This document shows, piece after piece, positions 13,962-28,254 of a stretch of DNA of 64,000 bases. Within the stretch, counting starts at the first letter, position 1; each line of letters starts with the position of its first letter. The stretch is from Archegozetes longisetosus. Taxonomy: Eukaryota > Arthropoda > Arachnida > Sarcoptiformes > Trhypochthoniidae. The stretch is from contig JAEMBT020000009.1 in NCBI GenBank assembly GCA_018873245.2, positions 18,259,337-18,323,336 on the forward strand, in the 5' to 3' direction. The position numbers and the translations under genes were made by a program. The notes under the pieces are model-generated. The model made no database searches. It worked only from the letters and a program-made list of their open reading frames with translations, and was not told the DNA's origin.

Positions 13962-16900
13962 CTACAGAGAGCCAAAGAGCTATCGTTTGAATTGAGTTGA
14001 ACCATGCAATGAATGTGACGAGTGGGTGGTCTACCAGTTAGTGTCTGTAAAGCCAATTTCTGCCCATTATTATTATCCAGTATTCAATTATTTGCGCTGC
14101 TGTTTGTCTGTATATTTCTCCTGTCATTTCTCTAACAGTCGTGATAATAGTAGTAACATGTAAGACATTTGCTGGACTTCTAATATTGGAGGCCCCCGCT
14201 CAAGATAGTCTCATTCTCTACTGATCACTACTACTGATCATATATCTCTTCACAGCGGTGTCACAATCTCTCAAGACTTGAGTCCCCTCTGCTCCACTCC
14301 CAGGCTCTGAACTTTGTTGTCTTAAATGCAAGTTTCGGGTTATAAGTCAAATTTAGGCAAAAAGGAAATTGTGAAAGAATGTCAATCTCTATTTGAAACT
14401 GTTTATCTGAATGCAATCTTAAAAGCCGAATCAGTACTTCACTCCTACCGGTTAACGTTTAAAGCTCTCTAAAATCAAACCAATACAATCTATTTTCGTT
14501 ATATATCTATTAGCTTATTTCGTTGTTGATAACTATTATGTCTATTAGATAAATAAGTTGAATCAAATATTTTTAAAAATTGAATCAGCATTTATTAGTT
14601 TTTATAGTAAAATATATTTGATGTCCTAAAGCTTAAATTGAAACTTGTGATACCGTACCTCATAACGAATATAGTGAAAAACTTAAAAACTAATTCTTCA
14701 ATTTAGTTAAAGTTTAGTATTACCAAAATATTAGACACACCGATCGGTTTCCTTAAAATCGGAAGATCACATTATTGTTTTGGTTAGATTGAATGGTTGG
14801 GATTATCCTGGAATAACATCTTTTGAAGGATTAGAGAAAATGAAAGTTCTATTTTCAAGCTTTCTATTTGTTGACTAGAACCAGAAGAGTCAATCTCTAC
14901 TTATATCTTATTGACTTTTCACTCAGCCGTTCAGTTGTTCACAAGTGAAACCGAGTTTAATATAATAGTATTTCTTATAATTGAGTTTAAATGCAAGGTT
15001 TTCTTAAGTACAGGTATTTCTGCTTATTCAACAATAGTTTTGTATTTGTTATAAGTTGAACAAATCAATAGTATCAAACAATGGAGAGCTAGATTAGCTA
15101 GATCAAAAGCTTGACTTTCAGTTATCGCTAATATTCTAAAAATGTGATCTTTTAATTCTTCGCTAAACAGACTCTTAATCTAGAGTGTGAAAAAGATTTC
15201 TTGTTTAGATAGTGACTTAAGATAATAAAACTAAAGGTAATGAATATTATATTTTGGTCTGATGGATTGTAGAGATAAGCAACTCTTGGATGATATATAT
15301 AGACAAATGAATAGTTGTCTTATAAGAGCATTATTTACGACATCATTCAAAAGAGAGATATACACATAAAACAACGCTTATATTTGCCACTTAGTTCATT
15401 AAAACCTTTCTTAATCGGCAAATGAGACCATAAATTATTTATAAAAGTCACGCCTTTTACACGAAGTGACGATAAACTGTTTTTGAACGGACTCATTCAT
15501 AGAGATATTTTAGATTTTTTAAATGCTCAATAACGATAATAAGGAAACACCTCAGCATTCCTTTAATTGCTATTAATTATTGTTAGATTTGAAAATATTT
15601 GATGCAATTGAATAGATATTGTAAATTTGGTTGCCATTTGTTGACACAGAATGCCTATAAATATATTTAGCCAAATATAATAAATTGATAAGTAATCCAA
15701 AAGTGGACTGAAAAAGTAGTGGCAGATAGCGATTAGTATCCCTTTAGAAGAGTAAATTGGACTATTCCTTTAGTACAGATGAGAAAGAGCTATAGTCTAC
15801 TCGACTTAGTATTACTTGTTTGATGCATCAAGAGTATGGGTCTATCTTTACGTGACCCTATCTATGGTCTCCTCCTCCCCGTCATGAGGGGTTGGATAGC
15901 GTTAAACACCGCTACCGAGCACATTCTCCTCATTTGCTCGCCATACATACAAATACACAGAAACAGAAACAGATTCTGAACATTTTTGTTTACAGTTGAA
16001 GAGCCTTAGAGCCGCTTCTGACAATCGTGGAATAGAAGCCGGTTATAACAAGATAGTAACTGTTAAGACAATTTTTCGTTTCAATTTCAGATTGCACTTC
16101 TCACGATATGTGCTGAAAGATTGGCGAATGTGTGCTGCGAGACAGAAGTCTTAATCATATATTTGATCAATAAATAAAAAGTAAAAGTTATATTAGTTTC
16201 ATATCTAAGAGAGATTCAGTGCGAATATAAACGTTTTTTACTACCAAAACAATATTTGTTCAAATAAACTTGTATACAACAACCTTTTTTAAGAGTTTTC
16301 AACTAATTATTTCGTTTAAACTAAACAAATAAGTGAAGACAACATTTGAAAAACTTTTCTCATCTAGTTGTGTCTGATTATTCAATTCTTAAATTCTTAT
16401 TATTCTAATTGACTTCTGGATAAATACAAGAAGTTCATCAAAATTCATACTCGAATAACGGTAAGAAAATATTTATCAAAATACAATTGAATTACAAATT
16501 TGTATGAAAATATCTATTTTTATAATGCTTCATAAATATTTGACTCATTAAATTTATTAATCACTTGAAAAACAGATGTTTCTCTCAGTTCAAATTCAAA
16601 TATGACCCAAATTTCTTCTAAAAAGTAGTTTATTTCCCATTTTATTATTATTTTAATTGTTCATCTAATTTGTTTGCCCAAATTTATGAATAGCCTTTCA
16701 GATGGATGTTTAAAAATAATGTTTAAATACGGACTAACTTTCATTAGGCTTCTGCTGCACAAGTCTATAAGTAGAATAGGGCTCAGAGCCATTTTCCGAT
16801 TTACATATCGCGATCAAACTTTTAACTACTGTTTCTCTTACATCTTTCGTACCTTTCAAATCACGTTTGTCTTAACCTAATATGATTTGCGTGACTTTAA

Positions 16901-19900
16901 ATTGCATGTTTTTCTATATTTACATTGTTTTTTCTTATTCGAGTGAAAGGTAATAATTGTCGCATCATTTATTTCTGTACAATCTCTTATGTATCAATAC
17001 TCTATATTCTCTGTTTCTAACTATCTGAGTATTGATCACATGGAACTAGCAGTAAATATAGAAACTTATATAAGTTACCAGAGGTTATCTTTGATTTTTC
17101 TTTAAAATGTTTGAACAACTCAATGCAAAATGAGTTTTAAATTAAAAGGAGTCACAAGTTTTTATTAAGTATAATCAATATAAGTGTTCTTTACGTTGAA
17201 AAACTAATTAATAATTTTTTATATAGATTTTATATTTATCAATAAAATCAAAAAAGAATTTTTCTTCTAGAAGATTTCATTTTAAGCAAGATTTTAATCG
17301 AATATTTTCCAATTTGATAGTATGCTTCTCAAATTGTCGAATAAGTATTTTAATAATTTGAAGTAGAGCCTGAAGAGGAACTACAAATATTGAAGTGCAT
17401 TCTTAATTAAAAATGTATTTAAAAGTAGTATATATTTATGTGTTCAGATAAGACGTTCATAATATGATGCTTTATGGCATTGATCTTGTCATTTTGCACT
17501 CTGATAAAGATGGTCCTTAAATATAGTATAGTTTAATAAATTAGTTTCTCATTTTTTCCCAAAATATCTAGCGCCTCTAAGAGAGCATTTAAACCATAAG
17601 TTGATTTACTGGTTAGCTACTAGTTCGTCATGACAGTAGTTTTTCGACGAGCGGATGTTAAGTGAAAAAGCATTACCTTATCATAGGTTTTGCACTAAGC
17701 TTTTAAAGTAAAAATATTCCTCATCTCAGCAAACAGTTGCAGTAATGAGGAGTACGTTTCTATCTTGCTCCCTTTTTTACCGTTAAAATAGTTTGGAAAT
17801 ATTTTAAACAAGCTAAAAGTATTCGTGTTTTAAGTAAATGTGTTGTTAAAAAGTTTCAGTAGCGATATATAAACTTTATAAATATATTGCACTCAAACAT
17901 AATTTATCATTTATATCGTGTCTGCCGAATGATAAAGTTTTAAAACATTTTTCGGGGCTTTTGGCCTCAGTCTCTGATTCCATTTAGTGATAATACGTTA
18001 ATAATGTTTTTCTCTTAAACTAGTATCTACTCAATATCGGGCAACACCTCCTTTTATGGGACATTGTTGCTCTGTTTTAATGCTGTTTTGTTTACTACTT
18101 TTCTAACCTTTTACTAATCACACAAATAGTTTATAATTGTTTTATTATGAGTGCTCACTTATAGCTATCAAATTAGTTGTTATGGAACTAAGTCATAACT
18201 ACGTTCTTAGTTAACTTTCAACTAGTTTTTGAGATATATAACCATCTTGGTCTATTATATTTGATCTTATTATTTAGAAAGTAGATTCGGTACATTGTCT
18301 AACAGATAGATACTTCTTTTGAGAACTTTGCCTCAGACTCGATTGTTACAAAAAAAACTTTTAATTTAAATTTAACGTTAAAAAAGATGATTGCTTTTCG
18401 TAGAAAGCTGTTCGATTGAGTTTGTTTAGAATCTAAAATTGCTAATTAGAAGTGTTATTACTGTGGAACTAAAAATTAAGTAACTTCTGTTTTCAAATCA
18501 ATAATCACATATTGATTTATGTGGTAAGAACATTCTAAGAAACATAAAAACTTATTGAAACAGTGAGCACAAGTTGAACAATACATGGCATAACTTTTAA
18601 GCAATTTTGAACTTTTAACTTAATAGAATATGAAGTGAAGCAGAACTACGGTACCAAAAATAAGCAGAAAGTAGTGATAACTTAAGAAGTATAACTTAAG
18701 AAGTATAGCTTACTATCTTTAATAGATTTAGGTCTAATGATCTTATATTTATATTATATTATATGTTTCTGTTCAGTGTCCAGATTGACACAAATGATAA
18801 ACATGTGATCTTATGCTCTGAATAATGTTTTTGGCGAATCCATTTGCATCACATATTAAAGTGCTCTGTTTAGTCTGAGTTTTTACTGATAAATCTTATT
18901 ATTTTCTATTGCAGACTTATTTCTTTTATGTTCATTTTTATACCTTGTCAGTTGAAGTCGTTTTTCCGTTTTCAATGTCTTTTTCTTATAAGCTTTTAAA
19001 CGTTTTTTTCTAGCATTCAATTATCGATAATTGAGTCTACCACTTAAAAATTTGCTTTAATAATCTTTCTGAAGTTCTTATTTCTAAGCCGTTTGAAAGT
19101 GATTAAATTGATATTTAAAGTAAAACGATTTTATGGAAAAAGACGAGTAAATAGAAACAGGTTTTCAGTAGTGATTATTCCGAAAGAATTTCATTTGATA
19201 CAAGTTGATAAATAAACATAAAAAAATGATATGCAAAATACAAACAACATATACTTATATAATTTAAATAAATTTTAGCGTTCACTTGAGCGCAATATAA
19301 TATGTTTATTATTATAACTTTTAGGAAACACCTGCATTTACCATAAATATGTTAATACATTTAAAAATGTTAGTTTACTCAGTGGAACAGATGCATTTTT
19401 GGGTTACTATTTTCAGTACTTAGCAAGGTGATTTTCAACGTCACAAGCTTTCCTCAAGTGTCCCATAACTCGTTATTTTCAATAAGAAGCAAGAAAACAT
19501 CAGAGTTATAGTAGAGGTATAGTACAGCAAAGAGTGTAACATTAGTTGTAATAATTCAGACTGAACCACACACTCGAGACAAGCGCTAATCCTTTTTCTT
19601 CATTCTTTACCAAACACCTTTTCTCTACTATTCTATTGACTAAACTTGCATTCATTATTGATCTCAATTCATTGCCGTTTCCTCACCTCAGCTGCACGTC
19701 TACAGGTTTTGACTTTCATCGTTTCACTCATTCATTCATTTCAGTACCATTTAGGTGCTCAACTTCTTAACAAACTTATGAGACTTATAATAGATGTTTT
19801 TGGCGTCAAGTTTTCCTTTTATAATGCTTTTAATAAGAAATAGAGGAAAAAGACCAAAGAGAAGACCAATTAGGTTTGAGGCCAACAGAAATTTGCTAAA

Positions 19901-22900
19901 TACATGTTAGAATTTGTTGCGTTCATTTTAATGGCCAGGTGTTAAATAGTGACACATTTTTAAATGATTGATTATCATTACTTAATTTAGAGTTAACACA
20001 ATGTACTTTTTGCTCGGAAAGATTCAATTTTTTATTTACTAAGTTTTTTAATTCTTAATTGTGTGGTTTTTAATATTTGCTTTCCTCTAATAAAATGAAT
20101 AAGCTTGCTAAATTACACATTTTTTGTGAATTTAGACAACTTTTAATAGAATCGATTATAATATATATGCCATAATTAAGCCGCAAAATCTCATTTTTGA
20201 CTTAATTTATTGCCTAATAAAACTTTAATTAAAATTCTCCACTTAATACATGTAAATCAATGTTTCGGCAATCAATTTGTATTCAAATATTCTCATTATT
20301 ATTATTTTCATAAAAACACTTATTAAAAACAGTTTGAATGAAAAGTTTGCCAAAAAATGGAAAAAATGTCATGTTTGACATGCAAACAAATGAGCAGAGA
20401 GGCTCAGACATGCCACAGGTTATAATTAGAGTATCAGTTACACAATGGACTTACTTAGTGATGTGTCAGTTATTTGAATCTAACAAAAAACTATATTTCG
20501 CTCTACTTTGTCGTCATACAGCAATTGATTTCTTCAGCGACAGTCTGGTTGACACCCAATTTGCAATAGGTCTGTAACAAACAAAATAAATAGATGAAGT
20601 ACTTCATGCATGAATTGTTGACAATGAAACAGTTGGGTGAAGAAAGTCATCGATACCTTGAGCTATTGTTAGAACTTATGTCGCGCACTCTGTTTTCAGG
20701 CAAAATGCATTTTTATGTATTTCGGCAGAACTCTTGTTAAGTCTTCTTCTGCCAAACTGTTGAATATCTGAAAGAAAATGCTTAGCGGCTAATAATAATG
20801 GCTTTAAAATACTAGTCAAAGAGGAATATTCAATGAAAGGTGGCGAAAATCTTTCTGAGGAGGTTTACGTTTAGAACCTACTGCGACATAAGATTGACTA
20901 TTGTTACAGTTTTGCCACTCTTCTACTCGATGGCATGATATATTGAGATTAGGGCCCATTTAAAAAGATTCGTTATTTTCTATTCAATGTAAAAGAAACT
21001 CATCGATGCGCGACAGGAAACGAGATTGTTAGATTCAAATATTTTCTTTCATCCACTAAGTCTGTCCGCACAAATTTATTTTTTCTCTTCTTTTACCTAT
21101 ATTTCTCTTCTTTTATGTTACCTGAAAAGTCCATCTGAAACGCATTTTCTACTTGAAAACATCGAACCGCACACTTGAAGTAGTGGTCAAGTCTTAAGAA
21201 GGAAAGAGTATTATGCGTATTAGACAAGTATTTCATTTTGAAAATTTGCAATTCTCTGTTTGGAGTATCTGTTGAAAATTTGATATGACTCGCATTTTTA
21301 TTATTATCACTTTGAAATGATGCATAAAACATTTCTCACAAGAATCTCTGTTATGAAACTAAATTTGTCACAAATCCCAATCACTCGAAACCATCAGATT
21401 TGAATAGAAGAAACTGTGATTTGTGTGTGGAGTAGAAATTTGAAGATTTCTTTTGACAAAATATATCTTTTCCGCATCTCGTGTTAGTTGATATGCAAAA
21501 GAAATATTCAAATATTCTGTGGAAGAAATAAGTGATACTACGCAGAGCAAAATGTATATTTGCTAATCAATCATAGAATGACACAGAAAATGATGGCTTT
21601 TTCTGAAAAAACGTCACTCCACTTATTTGCATTCTAAATCAATGTCTGATTCACATATACCAGTGTTCACGCCTTGCATTTTTAGTTACAGATTCGCACC
21701 ATCCAAAATTGAGTCCTATTCTGAAAAACAGGAAATAATGTCACTTTAGACAGAATATCATTTCCAATCAATTCTCCTCGTCTCATTTGATCACTAGAAA
21801 TATATTGATGAAAAGATGGCCTGTTATTTCGATTCCACTTTTATCTTGTAATAATTTACCATTACTTCATATTTACTAAAATTATTTCATTTTTTGCTAA
21901 AATTATTTAATTACAATAATTCAACTAAAATAGTAATAAATATAGAATTACGAAAATCCAAAACGTTTCCTCTAATGAGCATAGACTGTACTATTTAAAT
22001 AATAGCTACTATGAATTTAATTCTTGTGGGTCGATGTCTATACGTTTTTGTATTGCATAATGATTTGAATGAATACTAATCCCTATAGCAAACACTGTAA
22101 GCGAAATGCATAGCATCCCTAATGTTATCCTCAGTGGCAATGATTTAAGTCTTACTAAGACTTATGTTGATGCAAATGTGGTCTCGTATCGTACTATTGA
22201 TAGCAACGCACGTGTGCAAACATCACTCTTCAGGCTTTAGGCATCAAAACCAATCTCTAGCCCGCTCGTTGGCTTTCAGTCCTCTTCTGGTTCTCGAAAA
22301 GTGTTTTATTATTTGTTACTTTATTTCGTATTATATATGTGACAAGAGATTGAGTCACAAATATGACTAATTAACAATTGAAAACATATTCGCACATAAT
22401 ATGAAAACACATGACTTCCATATTTCATTTCAACTTTACGACTATTAAAACATGAATACATCTGTAGTCTAATCATACGCATCACAAGCCGCCTAATAAA
22501 TTAAAGTTCAACCGTATATAAGTTGACATTTTTGCTTGAATTTACATTTCATTATCCTAACCCTTACTTGTCTTCGATTGAAGTATATCTCGAAATATTT
22601 GAAAGATTCCACAATGTATGAAGATATGAAACTGCTGTATTAGTTAATTGGTAATACGATACCAATTTTTGACTTTTAGTCGTATATTATTTCTGTTGGT
22701 TGGGCTCTGTGTTGAGCTTTATGTCTGAAATGTTGCGATCTTCCGAAGTTCCTGAAGAAATTCGATCCTCTTCGTTTAGTTTGGCCACTTTGTTATGCTT
22801 CAACCCTTTAACCTCAATCATTCAATCTTTGAAATTCGAAGAATTCCAATCAATTTCCAGTTTCTTAACTACTCTGGTTTGAAAAAATCAAATGTTCGCA

Positions 22901-23310
22901 AAATTGATTGTTCAGATTGGGGCTCAATAATCGTTGAATTTTGGAAGCTATTACTTTCATTGATGATCAATTTTGTATTTTTGTTTAAATATTAGGTTCG
23001 GATTTGCTTATGCTGGCAATCTATTTATTCACTTCTGGTGATACAGTAAGAAAAATTAGAAAACTGTATTAAAAGGACCGCCTTATTAATTGCTGCACGA
23101 AATCAGATTGAAATGCATTTGAAGAAAGAAGGAGATACTAGCAGTCTTATAATGTCGTGACTTCTTTCATACCTTCAGTCAATCTCTGTTTGATATGAAA
23201 AGATAAAACTTGAAAAGTTGCGCTAACTTTTCTAATCATAACCGTTTTTAAATTATAAATATCTGTGCGATCTATCAGTTGAAGTTCTAATACTATTATT
23301 TTGCGAATTG

Positions 23311-23398
23311 CATGAGCGAGATGCAGAAATTTCAGAGTGACTGAACAAGATATAGAAAATTTGAAAGTGGCTGAGCTAGATGCAGAAAATTTCGAATT
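23311..23398. repeat. Tandem repeat, about 30 bp unit
   Basis: Three diverged copies built on GCTAGATGCAGAAAATTT. Confidence 0.7.
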
Positions 23399-23616
23399 CT
23401 ACTTAATGGCTTTTCATTTGATATATAGTATATTTAAGCTTTTATGGTAGCATTAGATGGTTGTGTACATTTAATTTTATTGCAATCGTCTGAATTTCAT
23501 TTGCCTCAATCTTCCTGAGTCACACTCTTGAGAATTTTGCGAAAAGCAAAATTTTTCGTTCAAGTCAGCATCCAATTGAAGAATGCAATTAAGCCATGAG
23601 AGTCTTTAGTTACGGA

Positions 23617-23919
23617 CTACTCTTCTAATCGCAACTCGAACAAGAGTCTCTGAGCTAATTCAATGTATTTGTCAAGTTTGGCTTCAATTTGATCTTCAAT
23701 CTAAAATTCGTTGAAATTCATTTAGTTTAAAATAACATTTAATGAAAATGATAGACTTACTTGATTCAGAGACTTATCGATTAAATGCTGATTTTAGTAT
23801 TAAATTAAATGCTGTAATCGTTGTAATTGTTGTAATCGCAAGTAATCAGAATTTACTGTTCGATAAACAGATTGGATTCTAGAGCAGTAGTTGGACCAAA
23901 AAAGTGCACAGATGTTCAT
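23617..23919 (-). CDS. Candidate small minus-strand gene with mini-exons (23919-23857, 23787-23761, 23700-23617)
   Basis: Unrecognised. On the minus strand a terminal exon follows a good acceptor (CAACGAATTTTAG) and reads IEDQIEAKLDKYIELAQ then RLLFELRLEE before TAG at 23617-23619. This is a charged, helix-forming peptide unlike random AT-rich translation. Upstream, across a 59-base intron with a GTAAGT donor, is a 27-base phase-0 exon HLIDKSLNQ. A possible first exon (MNICALFWSNYC ... VYRT) ends at GTAAAT in phase 0, 69 bases further up. Together they give 57 residues with a helical, possibly coiled-coil C-terminus. The last exon is the best supported; the first is a guess and the true 5' end may be elsewhere. 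Confidence 0.3.
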
Positions 23920-24646
23920 TTGATTTCTATTTAACAGCTATTAATCAGAGGAGAAAGTGATGTGTTATGCGATGTGTTATTTTCTGTTTAAAGTTAAGCA
24001 CTGCGTAAAATAGGTTATTATAGCATATAATTTATAATAAGCCAAATGTGTCGAGAAGTGGTAGTACTAAAGATTTTTTCATGCATACCTTAATTATATT
24101 ATAGTATAATTTATTTTCATATTTTAGATTTTGTGTTTCTAATTTGCATCTTATCTCATTTTATGCTTTTACCAAAACATTTCACTTGAATTGTACCAAA
24201 ACATATGAATCAATCCCTCTAATATTGAAATATCACTCAACTGCTCGTTTGAGTTTTATCTTTTTTTCAATACATTAAATATTTACTTAAATAGCTAATC
24301 AAAATTTGGATCATATGCTTGTTTTAAACAAACTAATATCAATATTACTCAAAGACATGTATATGTGAGAAGTGAGGGCTGCAATTCCGAGAAACATTGC
24401 TCTGAGTACATGGTATTTGCCTTCGAAAATACTTAAATTGAAGGTTATTTTTCTGCAAAATTTTGTCAACAATGTTAAGGCACTACACAACCAATTCTAT
24501 AATATTAATACATATCGTTTTGAATGGATTGTATTTTTCCTTAGCGATCATATCTGTGAGTCGCATAACATTTTCGATCATTAATTTACTCGATTCATTT
24601 AGACTCATTTAATGATCAGACTATAATCGTGACATTCAGCTCGTCT

Positions 24647-24648
<2 letters not shown>

Positions 24649-24714
<66 letters not shown>
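24649..24714. repeat. Long (CT)n microsatellite
   Basis: 31 TC units without interruption (24649-24710), extended by CTCT; the longest simple repeat in the window. Confidence 0.97.
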
Positions 24715-24716
<2 letters not shown>

Positions 24717-25227
24717 TGTAGATTAGATCGAAAAGAGTAGAAAATGTTTAATAATAGAAACTGATTATATCAGAGCTGGTGTTCATTATATGGAATTTTT
24801 GACGACAAGGGACTCAAATTGAGAGTATTGAGAGAATCGAATCGATTTTGAAAAATTCTTTTTTTAAAGGACAAACGGGGAGATAGTTAATCATTTTTGA
24901 TTAAGTCTCACTATTCGGAGTAATAAAAATGCAATACAAATGGGTTCTGTTGTTAGAATGCATTTTATGCTCGCACTAACTTTCACAATGACTGAGAGAG
25001 AGAGCTTTACGTTTGCCAATAAGTATTAACATAAACAAATACTTGATTTCAATTAAATTTTGGCTATTGATAAGAGTTAGAACAATATTTGTATTTCTAA
25101 AGATAAACTGATTGCAAATATGAATATAAATAATCAAAGCTTAAAATGATAAAAGCATTAAAAACAAACGTCTACTTTGGTTAAGATGTACATTATTTAT
25201 GAGAAGTTAGTTTATGCATATGACCAC

Positions 25228-25246
25228 TATATATATATATATATAT
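25228..25246. repeat. (AT)n microsatellite
   Basis: Nine AT units. Confidence 0.85.
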
Positions 25247-26391
25247 GATGACATGTAAATCATATAATTATGTATAATCAGGAAGTATAACATTTATAAA
25301 GTCTCTCTCAATTCTTTAGTTTTGTTTATTCTATTCATTTAATGTTGAACTTTCGATAAGATTAACACTAGAAGCTATTTAACTAATGGCTAATTCTTGT
25401 TTCTAATAATAATAATAATCACTTTTCAGAAAGAATTGATTTCAAACTAGATTAGACTGTAGTTGAAAATATCAGTTAACCATTTAGAGTACTTCTACTC
25501 TTAGTTGGTTTAGTGTGAGAGACAGGAAACTCAATTTAGTGATAAAGTTTTCAGAATGTGTCGACTTGTCTTCTTTAGAAATGTTGTCTCTAAACTGTCT
25601 CTTGTATTAGCGACACATGTTTGCAAATATCGTTCAATGCCGGAAATGTGATTTGATGGTCAAAATACGTATTATTTAATATAACTAACGGTAGAAGTCA
25701 TCTACACTTGTGTTTAAATTCGTTTTATAATTCAATTTTAATATTGTACTTTTTTGACGCACTATTTGATCATAACTGAAAATAGACTGTAATTTAAAGC
25801 TACAAAGTGTAAGTTGCAATTAGTTTAAAAATATAACTGTTGGGAAAAAATCAAAAAATCAAACTAACAATAGAGAAAAGTTTTCACTAATATTTTGCAA
25901 ATGTAAAATCAATTTGAAGTCCAACCGTTACAGCCAAATATATTAGACTGAATTTAGTACTTTTTCAATATCTAAAATTTGATGTAAGAAAAACTTTTTA
26001 TTATAGCAGTATTTTTTGTTTTACTCTATTTTTTCTTTCAATCAATAGAATTTTCAATTTATTTTTTAGAATTTGAAGTCATAACAAAAATGGTATTAAA
26101 ATATGATTATAACAATAAAATCCTGTATTGTTGAGGACGAATCAATTTTTAAAAGCTTATGCTTGAAGTCAATTGAAAAATCAAGTTATGCCAAAATTAG
26201 ATTCACGTTTTTATTTTAATTTCTTTTCCTCTTTTTTTTCTATTCTTTGAGATTTGATTTGTTGCATGGCTTGTTCAAAATTTCATTATTCAATACATAT
26301 CTAGTCTTGAAAAAAGTGGACTTTTTTACGACCACAATTGTACTTATCTTTTAATTTAACTGAAAAATAATCTATTTCACTATATTTCAGT

Positions 26392-26483
26392 TAATGTATC
26401 AATGTGAATCAATATGTTTGAGCTAATGTATCAATGTGAATCAATATATTTGAGCTAATGTATCAATGTGAATCAATGCATTT
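26392..26483. repeat. Minisatellite, 32-bp unit
   Basis: Three near-identical copies starting at 26392, 26424 and 26456, each built on TAATGTATCAATGTGAATCA. Confidence 0.95.
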
Positions 26484-26884
26484 CTATTAAATGTAATGCA
26501 ATTTACAAAGAGTTGGAAAGAAGTTGAACATTAAATTTGGAGTAAATTCATTTAAATGGAGTCGAATGAAGTGAATGATGTTTTGTTTTAGAATTTAAAA
26601 TCGATCATACATTAGCGGTACTGGTAGGAAATGAGTACCAAATTTGACGCCAGTATTAAAACTAAAGCATTGAAAAGCTTATAGCGTTTGCCTTTAATGC
26701 TAATATCGCAAAGAAATCCCATGAGTCACTTTAAAGACAATCCATCACTAGAAGGAGTCATTTCTCTGCAATCTTCGCCATCCCTTTCATCTATACCTTA
26801 ATTACATGCCTCGTTGTAAAGTTCGCATCAATAGAACGAAGAGGTTAAAACGTTCAAATTAGAGAAATTTGTGCGTACATTCAA

Positions 26885-26942
26885 TGTATTAGACTCTATG
26901 TATTAGACTCTATGTATTAGACTCTATGTATTAGACTCTATG
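26885..26942. repeat. Minisatellite, 14-bp unit
   Basis: Four perfect copies of TGTATTAGACTCTA. Confidence 0.97.
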
Positions 26943-28220
26943 CTACACTTTCGCATCTATTAAACGTTCAACTCCTATTTGATTGATTAACGAATATTTC
27001 TTTAGTAACTTTTCCGACTCAATCAAAGTCACCATGTCAGGCACTTAATAACTGTAAGTTTTTTCTATTCACCAATCTTTTAATTTAACTCATTTCAGAT
27101 CGTTTTTTATGTCTTTCTCATCAGAGCCTTATTGATAGAAAGGAATATTTTTCGCTTTTTCTGTAAGCCATTAGTATATTTAGGAAATAATTTTACGGAA
27201 TTTACTTAAGCTCTAATTTGACACTTTGAACACTTTGAGCCAAAAAGTGTCAAATGCACGTGTTTTCTATTTTAAGAGAAAATTGCACATACTTTCGTGT
27301 GAACTGTTTTGATTTTTACTTTGCAAGTGTCAAACTGACTCCACTGACAAACACGGATTAGCTTTACTTAAATCCAATTTAACGATCGCCGCCTAAATAG
27401 TTGCCAAAATCATAAAAAGGATTTGAATGCCTGGTTTGTCTCTCAGTTATTTCTAAGTTATTTCTCAGTGATTCCCCTATTCCTGAGCTATTTCTCAAAT
27501 AGTTTTAAAATGAATTGAAGGTCATCGGTGAGAAAGTGGACATCGAAATATAGCAACAAATAAGTTTAGACTACTTTTGTCGCCTGAGCGTTTATTTACT
27601 TTTAAAGTTAGTGCCTGTATTATAACTAACACTAATATTTATCGTTTGATCCAATACTTTGACGGCAAATTAAATTCGGCTCAAATGTATTATTAGATCG
27701 CCAATAGGGTAGCATTGAAGTAATCAAATTTTCAATACTGTCAAAGTTCCATCAAAGCGCCACTAATTTAAGATTTAATTTGCTAAATAGATATCACTTT
27801 ATTTAAGACAGATGTTTTCAATTTGAAAGTTATTTTAAATTTATTTGAATTTATTTATATAATGAATAAAGCAAATAGTTTAAGATTTGCTGAAAGCCCA
27901 TCATTTGAATGCAAATCAATTGAAATCTGATAGACGTTATGCTTAAATCAATAATTAATTTGACTAAACTGATGCATTGAAATAGTTTGCTAAAACTTAA
28001 ATTGAGTCGGCGATCACTTTATTGAAGTAAATGATATTTGACGTAGAGGTAATTGACCAAAATTTGATTCAAACAAATGCACATCAATTGCAAAAGTTTC
28101 ACAACAATTTCTATTTACCAGTCAAATTCTGAAATTCTCGACTTTTATCAGTTATTTTGATATGAATTGTGATTTGAACTTATTTATAAAAGTAATTTTA
28201 GAATTAATAGTTGACTTCAA

Positions 28221-28254
28221 GCTAGGTTAGGTTGGGTTGGGTTAGCTTAGCTCA
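28221..28254 (+). repeat. Interstitial TTAGG-like repeat
   Basis: TTAGG and TTGGG units, decaying into TTAGCTTAGCTCAGC at the 3' side. Confidence 0.75.

Larger units (their letters stand above)
3775..23616. other. AT-rich gene-poor region
   Basis: About 20 kb without a recognisable gene or RNA. Contents are microsatellites ((GA)n, (CT)n, (ATT)n at 9033-9054), small tandem repeats at 10866, 11180, 12541, 13891 and 23311, a TTAGG-like patch at 9673-9715, and GC-richer islands near 5980-6075, 14185-14320 and 15845-15955 with no assignable function. Short ORFs here are at chance length. Confidence 0.6.
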
